Assembly (NCBI GenBank): GCA_013362785.1
Contig: JABFVM010000035.1
Location: 62,001-126,000 of the forward strand
Direction of reading: 5' to 3'
Source: Streptomyces sp.
Lineage (GTDB): Bacteria; Actinomycetota; Actinomycetes; Streptomycetales; Streptomycetaceae
DNA length: 64,000 nt
Shown here: piece by piece, positions 1 to 9,988 of the stretch
How positions within the stretch are numbered: position 1 is the first letter of the stretch
How the letters are laid out: each line of letters opens with the position of its first letter
Made by a program: the position numbers and the translations under genes
Notes under the pieces: model-generated
Told to the model about the DNA's origin: nothing
Databases searched by the model: none
What the model saw: the letters and a program-made list of their open reading frames with translations, nothing else

Positions 1-1347
1 GAAGTCGTCGGTGCGGTGCCACATCAGCCGGACCGGTTTGCCCATGGCCCGCGAGATCTCGGCGGCCTCGGCGGCGGCGTCGTGGAAGAGCTTGCGGCCG
101 AAGGAGCCGCCGCCCTCCGTCACATGGACCTTGACCGAGGTCACCGGCAGGCCGAGCTCCCGGGCGATCTCCTCCTGCGCGACGATCGGGGACTTCAGGC
201 TCGCCCAGATCTCGGCGGAGTCCTCGCGTACGTCGGCGACGGCGCAGTTGGTCTCCAGGGCGCTGTTGCTGGCGAAGTGGAAGGTGAAGCGGGCGTCGAC
301 CGACTTGGTGAGCAGATCGAGTCCGGGGAGCGGGAGTTCGGCCCGGCGCAGTTCGGAGCGGACGCTGTCGTCGGTGGCGTCCTCCGCCGTTCCCGGACCC
401 CAGGTGACCTTGAGCGCGCGTACGGCGTCGATGCACTGTCCGAAGGTGCGGCCGCGCACCGCGACGCCGGTGGAGACGCGGACGACGTCGGTGATGCCGG
501 GCATGGCCCGCACGGCGTCCAGGTTGTCGACCGAGCGGACGGTGCCGTTGATCGTCGGCGGGCGGCACACCATGGCCGGCAGGGCGCCCGGTACCCGCAC
601 GTCCATGGCGAACTTCTTGCGTCCGGTGACCGCGTCCAGCGCGTCGATACGGCGTCGCGGGGTGCCGATGACCTTGAACTCGGCGGCCTCCTTGAGGGTG
701 ACGGGGACCTGGCCGGTGACCTGCGAGGCGGCCTTCTCGGCGAGTTCGCCGTAGGTGAGGCTCTTGCCGGTCAGGGTCGAGGTGATGACCCCCGCCCTGG
801 CGGTCAGGGTGTCGACGGCCTCCCCCAGTTCCAGCGCGGCGGCCCTCAGGAGCCGACCGCGTGCGACGGCCGCCGCCACCCGGATCGGGGTGTAGGTGGA
901 GATGGTGGTGTTGGAGCCGCCGGTGATCTGGTTGAAGAGCAGCTCGGGCCGGGCGTCGGCCAGGGTGACGTGGATCTTCTCCAGCGGGAGGCCCAGTTCC
1001 TCGGCGATGAGCATGGCGCTGGAGGTGGTGATGCCCTGGCCGACCTCGGCGCGGGGCAGGGCGAAGGAGGCCGTGCCGTCGGAGTCGAGGCGGATGGTGA
1101 TCAGGTTCGCCGTGGGCAGCGCGGCGTGGGTGAGCATGTCGTTGAGGTCGTAGATCTCGGCCGGGCCGGGCACCGAGGGGACCGCCGCGGCCGCCTCGGT
1201 GGGCGCGAGGAGCGTCTCGCCGAGCGGGGCCGCCACGGTCAGGGTCGAGGCGGCCACCACATATCCGAGGAATCCGCGGCGGCTGATGCCGCCGGAGTCG
1301 GCCGTGGACGCGATGTCCGGCCGCTCCGTGCGGTGACGGTCTCCCAT
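1..1347 (-). CDS. Xanthine dehydrogenase/aldehyde oxidase family molybdopterin-binding subunit, Tat signal, truncated by window start
   Basis: Reverse-strand translation is open from ATG at 1347 (MGDRHRTERPDIASTADSGGISRRGFLGYVVAAS...) to the window edge, with RRGFLG Tat motif, GGGSFGRK-type motif, and GGGAGG RBS. The ORF track lists only antisense ORFs here because this gene runs off the edge. Confidence 0.85.
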   Translation of the reverse strand, partial: MGDRHRTERPDIASTADSGGISRRGFLGYVVAASTLTVAAPLGETLLAPTEAAAAVPSVPGPAEIYDLNDMLTHAALPTANLITIRLDSDGTASFALPRAEVGQGITTSSAMLIAEELGLPLEKIHVTLADARPELLFNQITGGSNTTISTYTPIRVAAAVARGRLLRAAALELGEAVDTLTARAGVITSTLTGKSLTYGELAEKAASQVTGQVPVTLKEAAEFKVIGTPRRRIDALDAVTGRKKFAMDVRVPGALPAMVCRPPTINGTVRSVDNLDAVRAMPGITDVVRVSTGVAVRGRTFGQCIDAVRALKVTWGPGTAEDATDDSVRSELRRAELPLPGLDLLTKSVDARFTFHFASNSALETNCAVADVREDSAEIWASLKSPIVAQEEIARELGLPVTSVKVHVTEGGGSFGRKLFHDAAAEAAEISRAMGKPVRLMWHRTDDF

Positions 1348-1502
1348 CGAATGACCTCCCGACGACGTGGTGTGCGGCCGTGCCCGGCGGCTCCTGACTG
1401 TGCACGGCCCACGCGCGTTCCGGAAGATCCTTGCGGCGCTTCAACACGTAACGCCCACAACACGCCTCACCTGTGAAACTCCGGGCGGCCCCGGACGGCC
1501 GA

Positions 1503-3473
1503 TCAACGTGCGGATGCCCGGGACGCCTCCCGACCGACGGCCGGCGTCGCCGCGCAGGCGCCTGAGGCGCACGCCGTCAGCCACTCGTCGAAGTCGGCGT
1601 CGTAGCGGGTGCCGATGTCGGTGGCGTAGACGGCGTGACCGCCGGCGTAGTCGCCCAACCGGAAGCGGGCGAGCATGCGCTGGACATCGGCCGGGTGCTT
1701 CTCGAACATGTAGCGGACGGCGAGGTAGCCCCACGGGTAGGTGCGGGTCACGTCGCTGTTTGCGTACGTGTTCTGGAACAGGGTGCTCAGCCGGTAGGTG
1801 TGCCTGCCCGCCTCCGTGACGGCCTGGTCGTAGGTGACGCGGCGGTAGCCGTAGGAGACGTACTCGGCGACGCCCTCGATCCACCAGACGTCCGGCACCG
1901 AGGTCTGCTGGGCGAAGTCGCCCTTCATGTCGTAGCGGGCGTCGAGGTAGTGCGTGTACTCGTGGTTGAGGTTCCAGATCCGGGCGGCGTGCCCGGTGTC
2001 CTGGCTCTTCTGGTACATGACCGCGAACGGCCGGTTGGCGGAGTCCTTGGGGTCGCCGATCACGGTCATGCCGCCGTTGTCCGTATTGATGCCGAAGATC
2101 GCTCCGGCATACGTCCGGTAGTCCTGGGCGCTGGAGAAGACGGCGAAGTCGAGGGTGGACAGGTACTGGCCCGGGATGGGTCCGTCGTCCTTGACGATGT
2201 CGTGGAGGTACACGTCCTGGCCCAGCACGCTGGCGCATGCCGCGGCGAGGTCGGCCGAGGTGAGCGACTGCGCCCGGATGGTGCGCGTGGCGTCGCAGTC
2301 ATGGGTGACCGGCAGGGCCGCCCGCTTCAGCTGGCCGGACAGGTCGCAGACGCCGTAGTAGGCGCAGTTCGCGCGGTCGTAGGCGTCGGCCTGCGTCGCC
2401 ACGGCCACCCAGAGCCCGGCCGTCGGCCCGGTGATCCGGGACGAGTCCAGCAGCTGCCTGGCCAGGGGGCGCACCGTCGGTTGCAGCGCGGGGTGTTCGA
2501 CGTAACGGCCGAGGTTCATCCCGGCGTTGGAGGTGAGGTAGGAGCGGTCGGTGCCGAGCAGGTCCAGGTGGGCCAGCGCGAAGGCGTCGAGGGTCCGGGC
2601 CACGGACGGGTCGGCGGTGACGGCCTTGACGTAGTCCGGGTTCCAGTTGCCGCGCCACAGCGGGGTGTAGACGGCGTTCACGGCCGCGAGCATGCTGCGG
2701 ATGGCGTCGTAGGAGCTGTTGTAGGCGTTCAGCATCCGCTGGTAGACCCTCAGATAGCGGGCCTGCTGGTCGCTGCTGTCGGTGAGGATGACGACCTCGC
2801 CGAGCACGTCGCCGTTCGCGGCCGTGACGTCCCGGGAGCGCGGGCGGGCGAAGAAGGTGTCCAGGCCCCGGGTGGTGTTCCGGGTCAGTGCCGCACCGTA
2901 CGGGCCGACGTCGTCCGGGTGGTTGAACTGCACGAAGTAGCCGGCCCGCAGGAACAGCACGAGTTGCAGCACCCGGGAGGAGTTGTCGCCGGCGTAGGTC
3001 CCGGCCGTACTCGTGAACGCCTGCGCGACGGTGATCATCTGGGGCTCGCGGAAGACGGCGCGGGCGTCCGAACCGGTCACCGAGAACAGGCTGTTGACGC
3101 ACTCCGTGGTGGAGGCCTTCACGAACGCGACGAGTGCGGCGCCGGTCCGGCCGCCGAAGTCGCCCGGAGTGCACGAGAACTTGTCCCGGGTGGCCCCCGC
3201 ACGCGGCGGTATCCGGGTGGGCGTCGCCGTCAGGGGCGGGAGTTGGGCCGGGGTGAGGGGCTCCTTCTGTACGGCGGTCCGGACGCCGGAGGTGGCGAGC
3301 GAGCCGGTCGGGGACGGGGGTGCCGCGGCTTTCCGGGGTGGGGTCACGGAGGCGGTGGGGCCGGTGCTCGGCGGGGGTGCCGCGAAGGCGGGGGTCCACA
3401 GCAGGCCGGAGAGCGTTGCGCAGACGGCGAGTGCGCCCAGCATGCGTCTGGGCAGCACGGAGCGGTAGCGCAT
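1503..3473 (-). CDS. Secreted microbial collagenase (peptidase family M9)
   Basis: 656 aa, N-terminal signal peptide, HEYTHYLDARYDMKGDF zinc-binding motif, M9-like layout. Confidence 0.85.
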   Translation of the reverse strand: MRYRSVLPRRMLGALAVCATLSGLLWTPAFAAPPPSTGPTASVTPPRKAAAPPSPTGSLATSGVRTAVQKEPLTPAQLPPLTATPTRIPPRAGATRDKFSCTPGDFGGRTGAALVAFVKASTTECVNSLFSVTGSDARAVFREPQMITVAQAFTSTAGTYAGDNSSRVLQLVLFLRAGYFVQFNHPDDVGPYGAALTRNTTRGLDTFFARPRSRDVTAANGDVLGEVVILTDSSDQQARYLRVYQRMLNAYNSSYDAIRSMLAAVNAVYTPLWRGNWNPDYVKAVTADPSVARTLDAFALAHLDLLGTDRSYLTSNAGMNLGRYVEHPALQPTVRPLARQLLDSSRITGPTAGLWVAVATQADAYDRANCAYYGVCDLSGQLKRAALPVTHDCDATRTIRAQSLTSADLAAACASVLGQDVYLHDIVKDDGPIPGQYLSTLDFAVFSSAQDYRTYAGAIFGINTDNGGMTVIGDPKDSANRPFAVMYQKSQDTGHAARIWNLNHEYTHYLDARYDMKGDFAQQTSVPDVWWIEGVAEYVSYGYRRVTYDQAVTEAGRHTYRLSTLFQNTYANSDVTRTYPWGYLAVRYMFEKHPADVQRMLARFRLGDYAGGHAVYATDIGTRYDADFDEWLTACASGACAATPAVGREASRASAR

Positions 3474-3635
3474 CTGGATTCCTCATTCCTGAACGGAACG
3501 GATGGGGATGCGCCTCGGGAGGGGTCTGAGGCGTATCAGGCACTGTCTCAACGCCCATCCGCCCCAACAATGGTGTGTGACATAGCACATTGCGCCGTGG
3601 AGCCATAACGCCCGACGGGCCGCCGATCACACCGC

Positions 3636-4595
3636 CTACGCCTTCGACACACTCCAGGTGCGCGCCGCCCAGTCCCTCAAATGCGGGGAATGCGCGGCCA
3701 GTTGACGGTAGGCGACGGTGGCGCACTGCAGCAGGGCGTCGGCCGTCCGCTCGGTGACCGCGTCACGCCGCCAGGCCAGTACGTAACGGCACCACAGCGG
3801 TGTACCGGTCAGCGGCTTGATGACGACCTGCGGGATCGGCCGCGTGGTCGCCTGGACGACGGCCACGCCGAGCCCGTCGGCGATCATCCCCTGCAACTGG
3901 AGCCGGTCGCCGAGGAATTCGTGCACCGTCGAGGGCGTGAAGCCGGCCGCCGTGCAGGCCGCGTAGAAGACCCCGGGCCATCCGGCCCCGTCCTCCGGCG
4001 TCACGAACCAGGCCTCCTCGGCCAGCTCGGCGAGGGAGATCTGAGCGCGGCGCGCGAGCGGGTGGCGGGACGGCAGCGCGACGAAGTTCGGCTCGGTGAC
4101 GATCCCGCGGTGGGCGATCGTGTCCGGGTGCTCCAGTTCCCTGCCGGGGTAGTCCGCGGCGATCGCGGCGTCGACCGCGCCGTCCTGGAGGAGCTCCACG
4201 ATGCGCGAGGAGGCGTACACACTGCTCACGGAGAGCGCGACGTCCGGAAGTCTGGCGCGGACCCCCGAGACCATGCCCGCCAGCACCGGGGAGTTCGTCG
4301 CCGCCACCCGAAGGCTCCGGCGTCCCGACGTCGAGCCGACGGCCGGACGGCGGCCGATCATGGCGGCCCGGGCCAGCACGTCACGGGCCTGGCCGACCAC
4401 CTCGGCGCCGTACGGCGTCGGCCGCACCCCGCCCGGCCCGCGCTCGAACAGCGGCTCACCGAAATGCCCTTCGATGCGCCGGAGTTGGGTGCTCACGGCG
4501 GGCTGTGAGTACCCGAGGTCCGACGCGGCCCGGCCCACGCTGCCCGCGTCGGCGACCGCACACAGCACCCGCAGATGCCGCAGCTCAAGTTCCAC
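3636..4595 (-). CDS. LysR family transcriptional regulator
   Basis: MELELRHLRVLCAVADAGSVGRAASDLGYSQPAVSTQLRRIE N-terminal wHTH plus substrate-binding domain. Confidence 0.92.
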   Translation of the reverse strand: MELELRHLRVLCAVADAGSVGRAASDLGYSQPAVSTQLRRIEGHFGEPLFERGPGGVRPTPYGAEVVGQARDVLARAAMIGRRPAVGSTSGRRSLRVAATNSPVLAGMVSGVRARLPDVALSVSSVYASSRIVELLQDGAVDAAIAADYPGRELEHPDTIAHRGIVTEPNFVALPSRHPLARRAQISLAELAEEAWFVTPEDGAGWPGVFYAACTAAGFTPSTVHEFLGDRLQLQGMIADGLGVAVVQATTRPIPQVVIKPLTGTPLWCRYVLAWRRDAVTERTADALLQCATVAYRQLAAHSPHLRDWAARTWSVSKA

Positions 4596-4731
4596 GGGTC
4601 ACTCCCCCCATCCGCATTTCGCTTGAATTACCGCAATGTCGGGCATCTTGCCCTACGCGAGACCCCCCTTTGAATGACGGTCGCACCCTGCGGTTAGCAT
4701 ATGAGCGCCTCCTAGCTCGAAAGATAGGCCT

Positions 4732-6177
4732 GTGACTGTCAACGACGACTCGTTCACCAACTGGAAGAACCGCGAGGAGATCGCGGAGTCGATGATCCCG
4801 ATCATCGGGAAGCTGCACCGTGAGAGGGACGTCACCGTTCTCCTCCACAGCCGCTCCTTGGTGAACAAGTCGGTGGTCAGCATCCTCAAGACCCACCGGT
4901 TCGCCCGGCAGATCGGCGGCGAGGAGCTCTCGGTCACCGAGACGCTGCCGTTCCTGCAGGCCCTCGCCGCGCTCGACCTGGGCCCGTCCCAGATCGACCT
5001 GGGCATGCTGGCCGCGGCATACAAGGCCGACGACCGCGGTCTGTCCGTGGAGGCGTTCACCGCCGAGGCCGTCGCCGGTGCCACCGGCGCCAACAAGATC
5101 GAGCGCGGCGAGGGACGCGACGTCGTCCTGTACGGCTTCGGCCGGATCGGCCGGCTCGTGGCCCGCCTGCTGATCGAGAAGTCCGGCTCGGGCAACGGTC
5201 TGCGGCTGCGGGCCATCGTGGTGCGCGGCGGCGGCGACCAGGACATCGTCAAGCGGGCCTCGCTGCTGCGCCGGGACTCCATCCACGGCCAGTTCCAGGG
5301 CACGATCACCGTCGACGAGGCGAACAGCACGATCTCCGCCAACGGCAACGCGATCAAGGTCATCTACGCGAACGACCCGTCCGAGATCGACTACACGGCG
5401 TACGGCATCAAGAACGCCATCCTGATCGACAACACCGGCAAGTGGCGCGACCGCGAGGGCCTGTCCGAGCACCTGCGCCCCGGTATCGACAAGGTCGTGC
5501 TGACCGCGCCGGGCAAGGGCGACGTCCCGAACATCGTGCACGGCGTCAACCACGACACGATCAAGCCGGACGAGCAGATCCTGTCCTGCGCCTCGTGCAC
5601 CACCAACGCCATAGTCCCGCCGCTGAAGGCGATGGAGGACGAGTTCGGTGTGGAGCGCGGCCATGTGGAGACCGTGCACTCGTTCACCAACGACCAGAAC
5701 CTGCTGGACAACTACCACAAGTCCGAGCGTCGCGGCCGCAGCGCGCCGCTGAACATGGTCATCACCGAGACCGGTGCCGCCTCGGCCGTCGCCAAGGCGC
5801 TGCCCGACCTCAAGGCGAAGATCTCCGGCAGCTCGATCCGGGTGCCGGTGCCGGACGTCTCGATCGCGATCCTCAACCTCCAGCTGAAGCGCGAGACGAG
5901 CCGCGAGGAGGTCCTCGACTATCTGCGCGACGTGTCGCTGACCTCGCCGCTGCGCCGCCAGATCGACTTCATCACGGCGCCCGACGCGGTCTCCAGCGAC
6001 TTCATCGGCTCGCGGCACGCCTCCATCGTGGACGCCGGCGCGCTGAAGGTCGACGGCGACAACGCCATCCTCTACCTCTGGTACGACAACGAGTTCGGCT
6101 ACTCGTGCCAGGTCATCCGAGTCGTCCAGCACGTCTCCGGGGTGGAGTACCCGACCTTCCCCGCACCGGCCGTCTGA
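4732..6177 (+). CDS. gap: Glyceraldehyde-3-phosphate dehydrogenase, long form (about 480 aa)
   Basis: YGFGRIGRL Rossmann motif, SCASCTTNAIVPPLKAM active-site motif; N-terminal extension; GTG start. Confidence 0.93.
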   Translation: MTVNDDSFTNWKNREEIAESMIPIIGKLHRERDVTVLLHSRSLVNKSVVSILKTHRFARQIGGEELSVTETLPFLQALAALDLGPSQIDLGMLAAAYKADDRGLSVEAFTAEAVAGATGANKIERGEGRDVVLYGFGRIGRLVARLLIEKSGSGNGLRLRAIVVRGGGDQDIVKRASLLRRDSIHGQFQGTITVDEANSTISANGNAIKVIYANDPSEIDYTAYGIKNAILIDNTGKWRDREGLSEHLRPGIDKVVLTAPGKGDVPNIVHGVNHDTIKPDEQILSCASCTTNAIVPPLKAMEDEFGVERGHVETVHSFTNDQNLLDNYHKSERRGRSAPLNMVITETGAASAVAKALPDLKAKISGSSIRVPVPDVSIAILNLQLKRETSREEVLDYLRDVSLTSPLRRQIDFITAPDAVSSDFIGSRHASIVDAGALKVDGDNAILYLWYDNEFGYSCQVIRVVQHVSGVEYPTFPAPAV

Positions 6178-6268
6178 TCCGGCGCGTCCGGCCCGTCCGC
6201 CGCCGTCGCGCTCCCGCGCGGGTGCGGTGGGCGGGTCGTTGTCGTGGTGGCCCTCGCCCGCCGGGCGG

Positions 6269-7909
6269 TCAGTGTCCGCGGAACGCCTCCTCCAGCCACC
6301 AGGACCCGCGGTCCGCGACCACCTTGGCGTCGATGAGCAGCGGCGCCGATCGCGGGCCTGCGACCCAGTCCACCACGGCCTTCAGGTCGGCCCGCGTCCG
6401 AACGGTCACCGCCTCGAAGCCATAGCCCCGCCCCACGGCCGCGATGTCCGTCGGCGGGAAGCGGACGGTGTCCAGCGGATGCCCGTGGGGACCGAAGTGG
6501 TGCACCTCGGCGCCGTAGGCCTCGTCGTCGTACACGACGACCACCATGGGCAGCCCGAGCCGCCGCACCGTGTCCAGTTCGGCGGCGCCCATCAGCGCGC
6601 CGCCGTCCCCGAGCGCGGCCACCGGCAGCCGGTCCGGCCGGGCCAGCGCCGCCCCGATCGTGGTCGCAAGGCCCAGCCCTATCGACTGGAAGGCCTGCGT
6701 GAAGCAGAAGCCCTTCTCGTCCGGCACCGACAGATACGCGCTCGGGTAGCCCATGAAGTTCCCGGAGTCCACGCCGACCACCCGCTGCGCGGGCAGGATG
6801 TCGTCGAGCGCGATGCTCAAGGTCCGCGGGTCGATCCGCTCGCGTGTGCCGGTGTCCTGGTACGGCACGTCCCGCAAGCGCACGCGGGCCGCGATGGCCG
6901 CGCCGTTCTCCGGGCTCCGGTAGCCCTCCCGCTGTTCACCGGCGGCCTCGAACACCCGGTGTGCGGTGAGCCGGACGTCGCCGGTGACGCCGAGGCGGAC
7001 CGGCCGGTGCGCGCCGAGCGCGGATGCCTCGTCGTCGACCTGTACGACGACGGCGTCGGCGCCGATGAGGCTGCCGTGCCGCATGGTCCACATATTGAGG
7101 GCGCAGCCCCAGCCGACGATCAGGTCGGCGCCCTGGATCAGTTCGGAGGCCAGGGGTGAGGCGAAGCCGCCGGAGATGTCCAGGGACCAGGGGTTGCCCT
7201 GGAAGAGCCCGCGGGCGACGGCCGAGGTCGCCAGCAGTGCGCCGTACCGCTCGGCGAGCGCCTCCAGGGCCTCCCGGCCGCCGGGTCCGCGTGCTCCGCG
7301 TCCGGCCACGAAGACCGGCCGCCGGGACTGCCCGAGGAGCGCGCCCAGGGCCGTCACCTCGGCCGCGTCCGGCTCGACCGCGGCCCGCGCCTCGGGAGGC
7401 GCCGCCTGTGCCATTGCACCGGCGGGCACCTCAAGCGCCTGCACCGGAAGCGGGAGATTGAGCAGGACGGTACGCCGCTCCCGCACCGCCAGCCGTACGG
7501 CCGTGCATGCCTGCTCGACCGCCTCCTCGGCCGAGGTGACCCGCACCGTGGCCGCGCCTACGGCACGGGCCAGCGCCTCCTGGTCGACGTAGAAGTTGGA
7601 CCTGGGCTCGGTCACCTCGGCCGCGAGCACGACGAGTGGCGTACGGCTCTTCGCCGCCTCCGCGATCCCGGTCATCGCGTTCGTCAGGCCGGGCCCCTGG
7701 TGCACGCTCACGGCCGCGACCTCGCCGCTGGTGCGGGCGTAGGCGTCGGCCATGGTCGCCGCGCCGCCCTCATGGCGTGCGGCGACGAACCGCGCGCCGG
7801 CCGCGACCATGGCGTTCGTGACGTGGAAGTTGCCCGATCCGACGACCCCGAAGACCTGGCCGATCCCGGCAGCGCGCAGCGCCCGGCCGACCGCTTCCGC
7901 GACCTTCAT
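6269..7909 (-). CDS. Thiamine pyrophosphate-binding protein (acetolactate synthase-like)
   Basis: MKVAEAVGRALRAAGIGQVFGVVGSGNFHVTNAMV..., GDGGALMGAAELDTVRRLGLPMVVVVYDDEAYGAE; start set at 7909, overlapping the upstream gene by 4 nt. Confidence 0.88.
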   Translation of the reverse strand: MKVAEAVGRALRAAGIGQVFGVVGSGNFHVTNAMVAAGARFVAARHEGGAATMADAYARTSGEVAAVSVHQGPGLTNAMTGIAEAAKSRTPLVVLAAEVTEPRSNFYVDQEALARAVGAATVRVTSAEEAVEQACTAVRLAVRERRTVLLNLPLPVQALEVPAGAMAQAAPPEARAAVEPDAAEVTALGALLGQSRRPVFVAGRGARGPGGREALEALAERYGALLATSAVARGLFQGNPWSLDISGGFASPLASELIQGADLIVGWGCALNMWTMRHGSLIGADAVVVQVDDEASALGAHRPVRLGVTGDVRLTAHRVFEAAGEQREGYRSPENGAAIAARVRLRDVPYQDTGTRERIDPRTLSIALDDILPAQRVVGVDSGNFMGYPSAYLSVPDEKGFCFTQAFQSIGLGLATTIGAALARPDRLPVAALGDGGALMGAAELDTVRRLGLPMVVVVYDDEAYGAEVHHFGPHGHPLDTVRFPPTDIAAVGRGYGFEAVTVRTRADLKAVVDWVAGPRSAPLLIDAKVVADRGSWWLEEAFRGH

Positions 7910-8691
7910 CGGCGCTCCACCAGTGCGAGCACGCGCGCGGGAGCACCGGAGCCGGTGACGATGGGCAGCGGCCCCGCGATGACGACCGCGCCGGTCGGGG
8001 GCAGTGCGGCGAGGTTCTGCAGCTGGGTCAGGCCGTATTTGTCGCTGCCCATGAGGTAGGAGTGGCAGGGGAAGGCGGGGTCGAAGGAGTGGGCGCCCCC
8101 GGCGTCCGTGCCCACCGTCTCGACGCCCAGGCCGATCACCGGTGACTCCTCGGCGACCCAGCGGGCGCACTCCGCCGAGAGGCCGGGGGTGTGCGGGCCG
8201 TTCTCGTCGGCGTTGAGGAACGCCTCCTGGGAGTGCGAGCGGGCGTCCCAGCCGGTGCGCAGCAGCAGCCAGCCGCCCTCGGGCAGGGGGCCGTGCTCGG
8301 CCTCCCATGCCTTCACGTGGTCGATCTCGACCAGGAAGTCGGGGTTCTTGGCGGCCTCGGCGGTGAAGTCCAGCACGGCCGCGGGGGCGATCAGCCGAGC
8401 TGCCGGGACCGAGGCCACGTCGGTGAGTTCCTTGCCGGTGACCCAGTGGTTGGGGGCGTCGAAGTGGGTGCCGGTGTGCTCGCCGCTGCGGAAGTTGTTC
8501 CAGTACCAGGCCGGGCCGCGGTCGTCGTACCGGCTGATCTCCTCCAGCTCGAAGACGGCCGTCTGCCCGAACTGGGGCGGCAGTTGGATCACCGGTGTCG
8601 ACGACGACAGGGGCGAGGTGAGGTCGACGACTTCGATCGAGCCGCCGCGCAGAGCGGAGACCAGCGCGGCAAGGACGGACGGTTCGGGCAT
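7906..8691 (-). CDS. Cyclase family protein (kynurenine formamidase-like)
   Basis: HTGTHFDAPNHW and GVETVGTDAG motifs; 4-nt overlap with the TPP enzyme; start MPEPSVLAAL. Confidence 0.85.
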   Translation of the reverse strand: MPEPSVLAALVSALRGGSIEVVDLTSPLSSSTPVIQLPPQFGQTAVFELEEISRYDDRGPAWYWNNFRSGEHTGTHFDAPNHWVTGKELTDVASVPAARLIAPAAVLDFTAEAAKNPDFLVEIDHVKAWEAEHGPLPEGGWLLLRTGWDARSHSQEAFLNADENGPHTPGLSAECARWVAEESPVIGLGVETVGTDAGGAHSFDPAFPCHSYLMGSDKYGLTQLQNLAALPPTGAVVIAGPLPIVTGSGAPARVLALVERR

Positions 8692-8749
8692 GGGCGCCTC
8701 CTCGGTGGGTGCTGCAACCGACAGCATCGCAGGCCGATGTGACGGTTGA

Positions 8750-9538
8750 TCAGAGGGATGCGGCCACGCTTTCGGCCACCCAGGCCAGGAAGGCCCGCAC
8801 CTCGTCGGCGGGCAGAGCGCTCGCGGCGGTGCGCGAGGGGCGTTCGTAACTGCGCAGGGCTGCCTCCAGAAGGGGCCGGAAGCGGGGCTCGGACGCCGCG
8901 ACCGCGTGCGCCGCCCGGCGCTTGGCCGTCCAGTGGCCGGTGCGGCAGTACCGCACGGAGCGGCAGCCGTTGAGGACGCGGTTGTCGGCGAGATGCCCCT
9001 CGCCGGTGCTGTGCTCGCGGACCGAGGCGCGGATCGCGGTGAGCACGTCGGCGCGGGCGGGTTCGGCGATCGTCTCCCTGGCCGGTCTGCCGTACAGCGC
9101 GCGCCCGGCCTGATGGGCGACGGAGCGGTCGATGACGTACCAGAAGGCCGGGGACTCGGCCGGGTCGAGGCTGACCCGTTCGGGCAGCAGCGGCCCGGTG
9201 TTGAGGTCCAGCAGATATCCGGCCCCGTCGGCCGGCCGTGCCACGAAGTCCTCGTCGTAGACCACCAGTTCCAGTCCGGCCGCGGGGCAGGGCAGCGCGG
9301 GATGGGCCAGCGCGGCGGCCAGGTCGGGCAGCGCCCGCCCGGGAAGGGACGCGTCCACGACGACCGTCACGTCGGTGTCGCTGCGCCCGTGCCGGTAGTC
9401 GCCGAGCGCGACGGAGCCGACCGCGACGACGCTCACCAGGTGGGATCCGCAGACCGTGCGGGTGCGACGGACGAGCTCCGCCAGGTAGGGGCGCAGTTCG
9501 GCGGGGACGGAGTGGGGGTCGGTGAGCATCCGGGTCAT
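8750..9538 (-). CDS. Nucleotidyltransferase domain protein (aminoglycoside adenylyltransferase-like, C-terminal DUF4111-type)
   Basis: SVVAVGSVALGDYRHGRSDTDVTVVVDA nucleotidyltransferase motif (GSxxxGxxxxxSDxD). Confidence 0.75.
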   Translation of the reverse strand: MTRMLTDPHSVPAELRPYLAELVRRTRTVCGSHLVSVVAVGSVALGDYRHGRSDTDVTVVVDASLPGRALPDLAAALAHPALPCPAAGLELVVYDEDFVARPADGAGYLLDLNTGPLLPERVSLDPAESPAFWYVIDRSVAHQAGRALYGRPARETIAEPARADVLTAIRASVREHSTGEGHLADNRVLNGCRSVRYCRTGHWTAKRRAAHAVAASEPRFRPLLEAALRSYERPSRTAASALPADEVRAFLAWVAESVAASL

Positions 9539-9586
9539 GGGGTCAGTGTCGCGCGGGCCGGAAATCGACGAATGCCCGAGAACGTT

Positions 9587-9612
9587 CGAGCCACGGGACG
9601 TCCCGTGGCTCG
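9587..9612. promoter_or_regulatory. 26-bp perfect palindrome CGAGCCACGGGACGTCCCGTGGCTCG
   Basis: Exact self-reverse-complement upstream of the nucleotidyltransferase start. Confidence 0.5.
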
Positions 9613-9857
9613 CGGCGCACCCGGATCACGCCAATATCGGCATGCGGCTGCCCGGGGCGGAGGAGGGTTCCGTCGTCGCTGCGGGATTCACTTCCCCTGT
9701 GATGCCAAGTGCATATGCGCCTCCGATAGCGCTTTCACATTCCCGCCACACCGTCATCGCATCGCGAACACATTCGGCCGATCGATGCTCGGGGCATTCC
9801 GCGCGGGGCAGACGGCGAGTGCGCCGCATGCCTAGCCTCCTGCAGATCCTCACCCCT

Positions 9858-9880
9858 CAGGCGCGGGTGGCCCGCGCCTG
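9858..9880. terminator. Stem-loop CAGGCGCGGG-TGG-CCCGCGCCTG
   Basis: Perfect 10-bp stem, 3-nt loop, intergenic. Confidence 0.5.
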
Positions 9881-9919
9881 ACACCGGACCGGCGGGCCCG
9901 CCGGACGGCCCGCCGAAAT

Positions 9920-9951
9920 GCCCCGCGCAGAAGCCTCCCTCTGCGCGGGGC
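9920..9951. terminator. Stem-loop GCCCCGCGCAGA-AGCCTCCC-TCTGCGCGGGGC downstream of pyc
   Basis: Perfect 12-bp stem located just 3' of the pyc stop on the minus strand. Confidence 0.7.
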
Positions 9952-9988
9952 TCGACGCCGTTCACCACCGCATGCGCGGGGAGTCGGC

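Noticed and set aside
16-1476. 486-aa + strand ORF at the window start
   Set aside because: Antisense to the molybdopterin-binding oxidoreductase, whose reverse-strand frame reads as a recognisable protein; long antisense ORFs are common in high-GC DNA.
1635-3608. 657-aa + strand ORF
   Set aside because: Antisense to the collagenase; composition (RG/VG-rich) typical of shadow ORFs.
4585-6132. 515-aa minus-strand ORF
   Set aside because: Antisense to GAPDH; no domain pattern.
8750-9538. Aminoglycoside resistance gene
   Set aside because: Only a generic nucleotidyltransferase motif is evident; substrate cannot be inferred from sequence alone.
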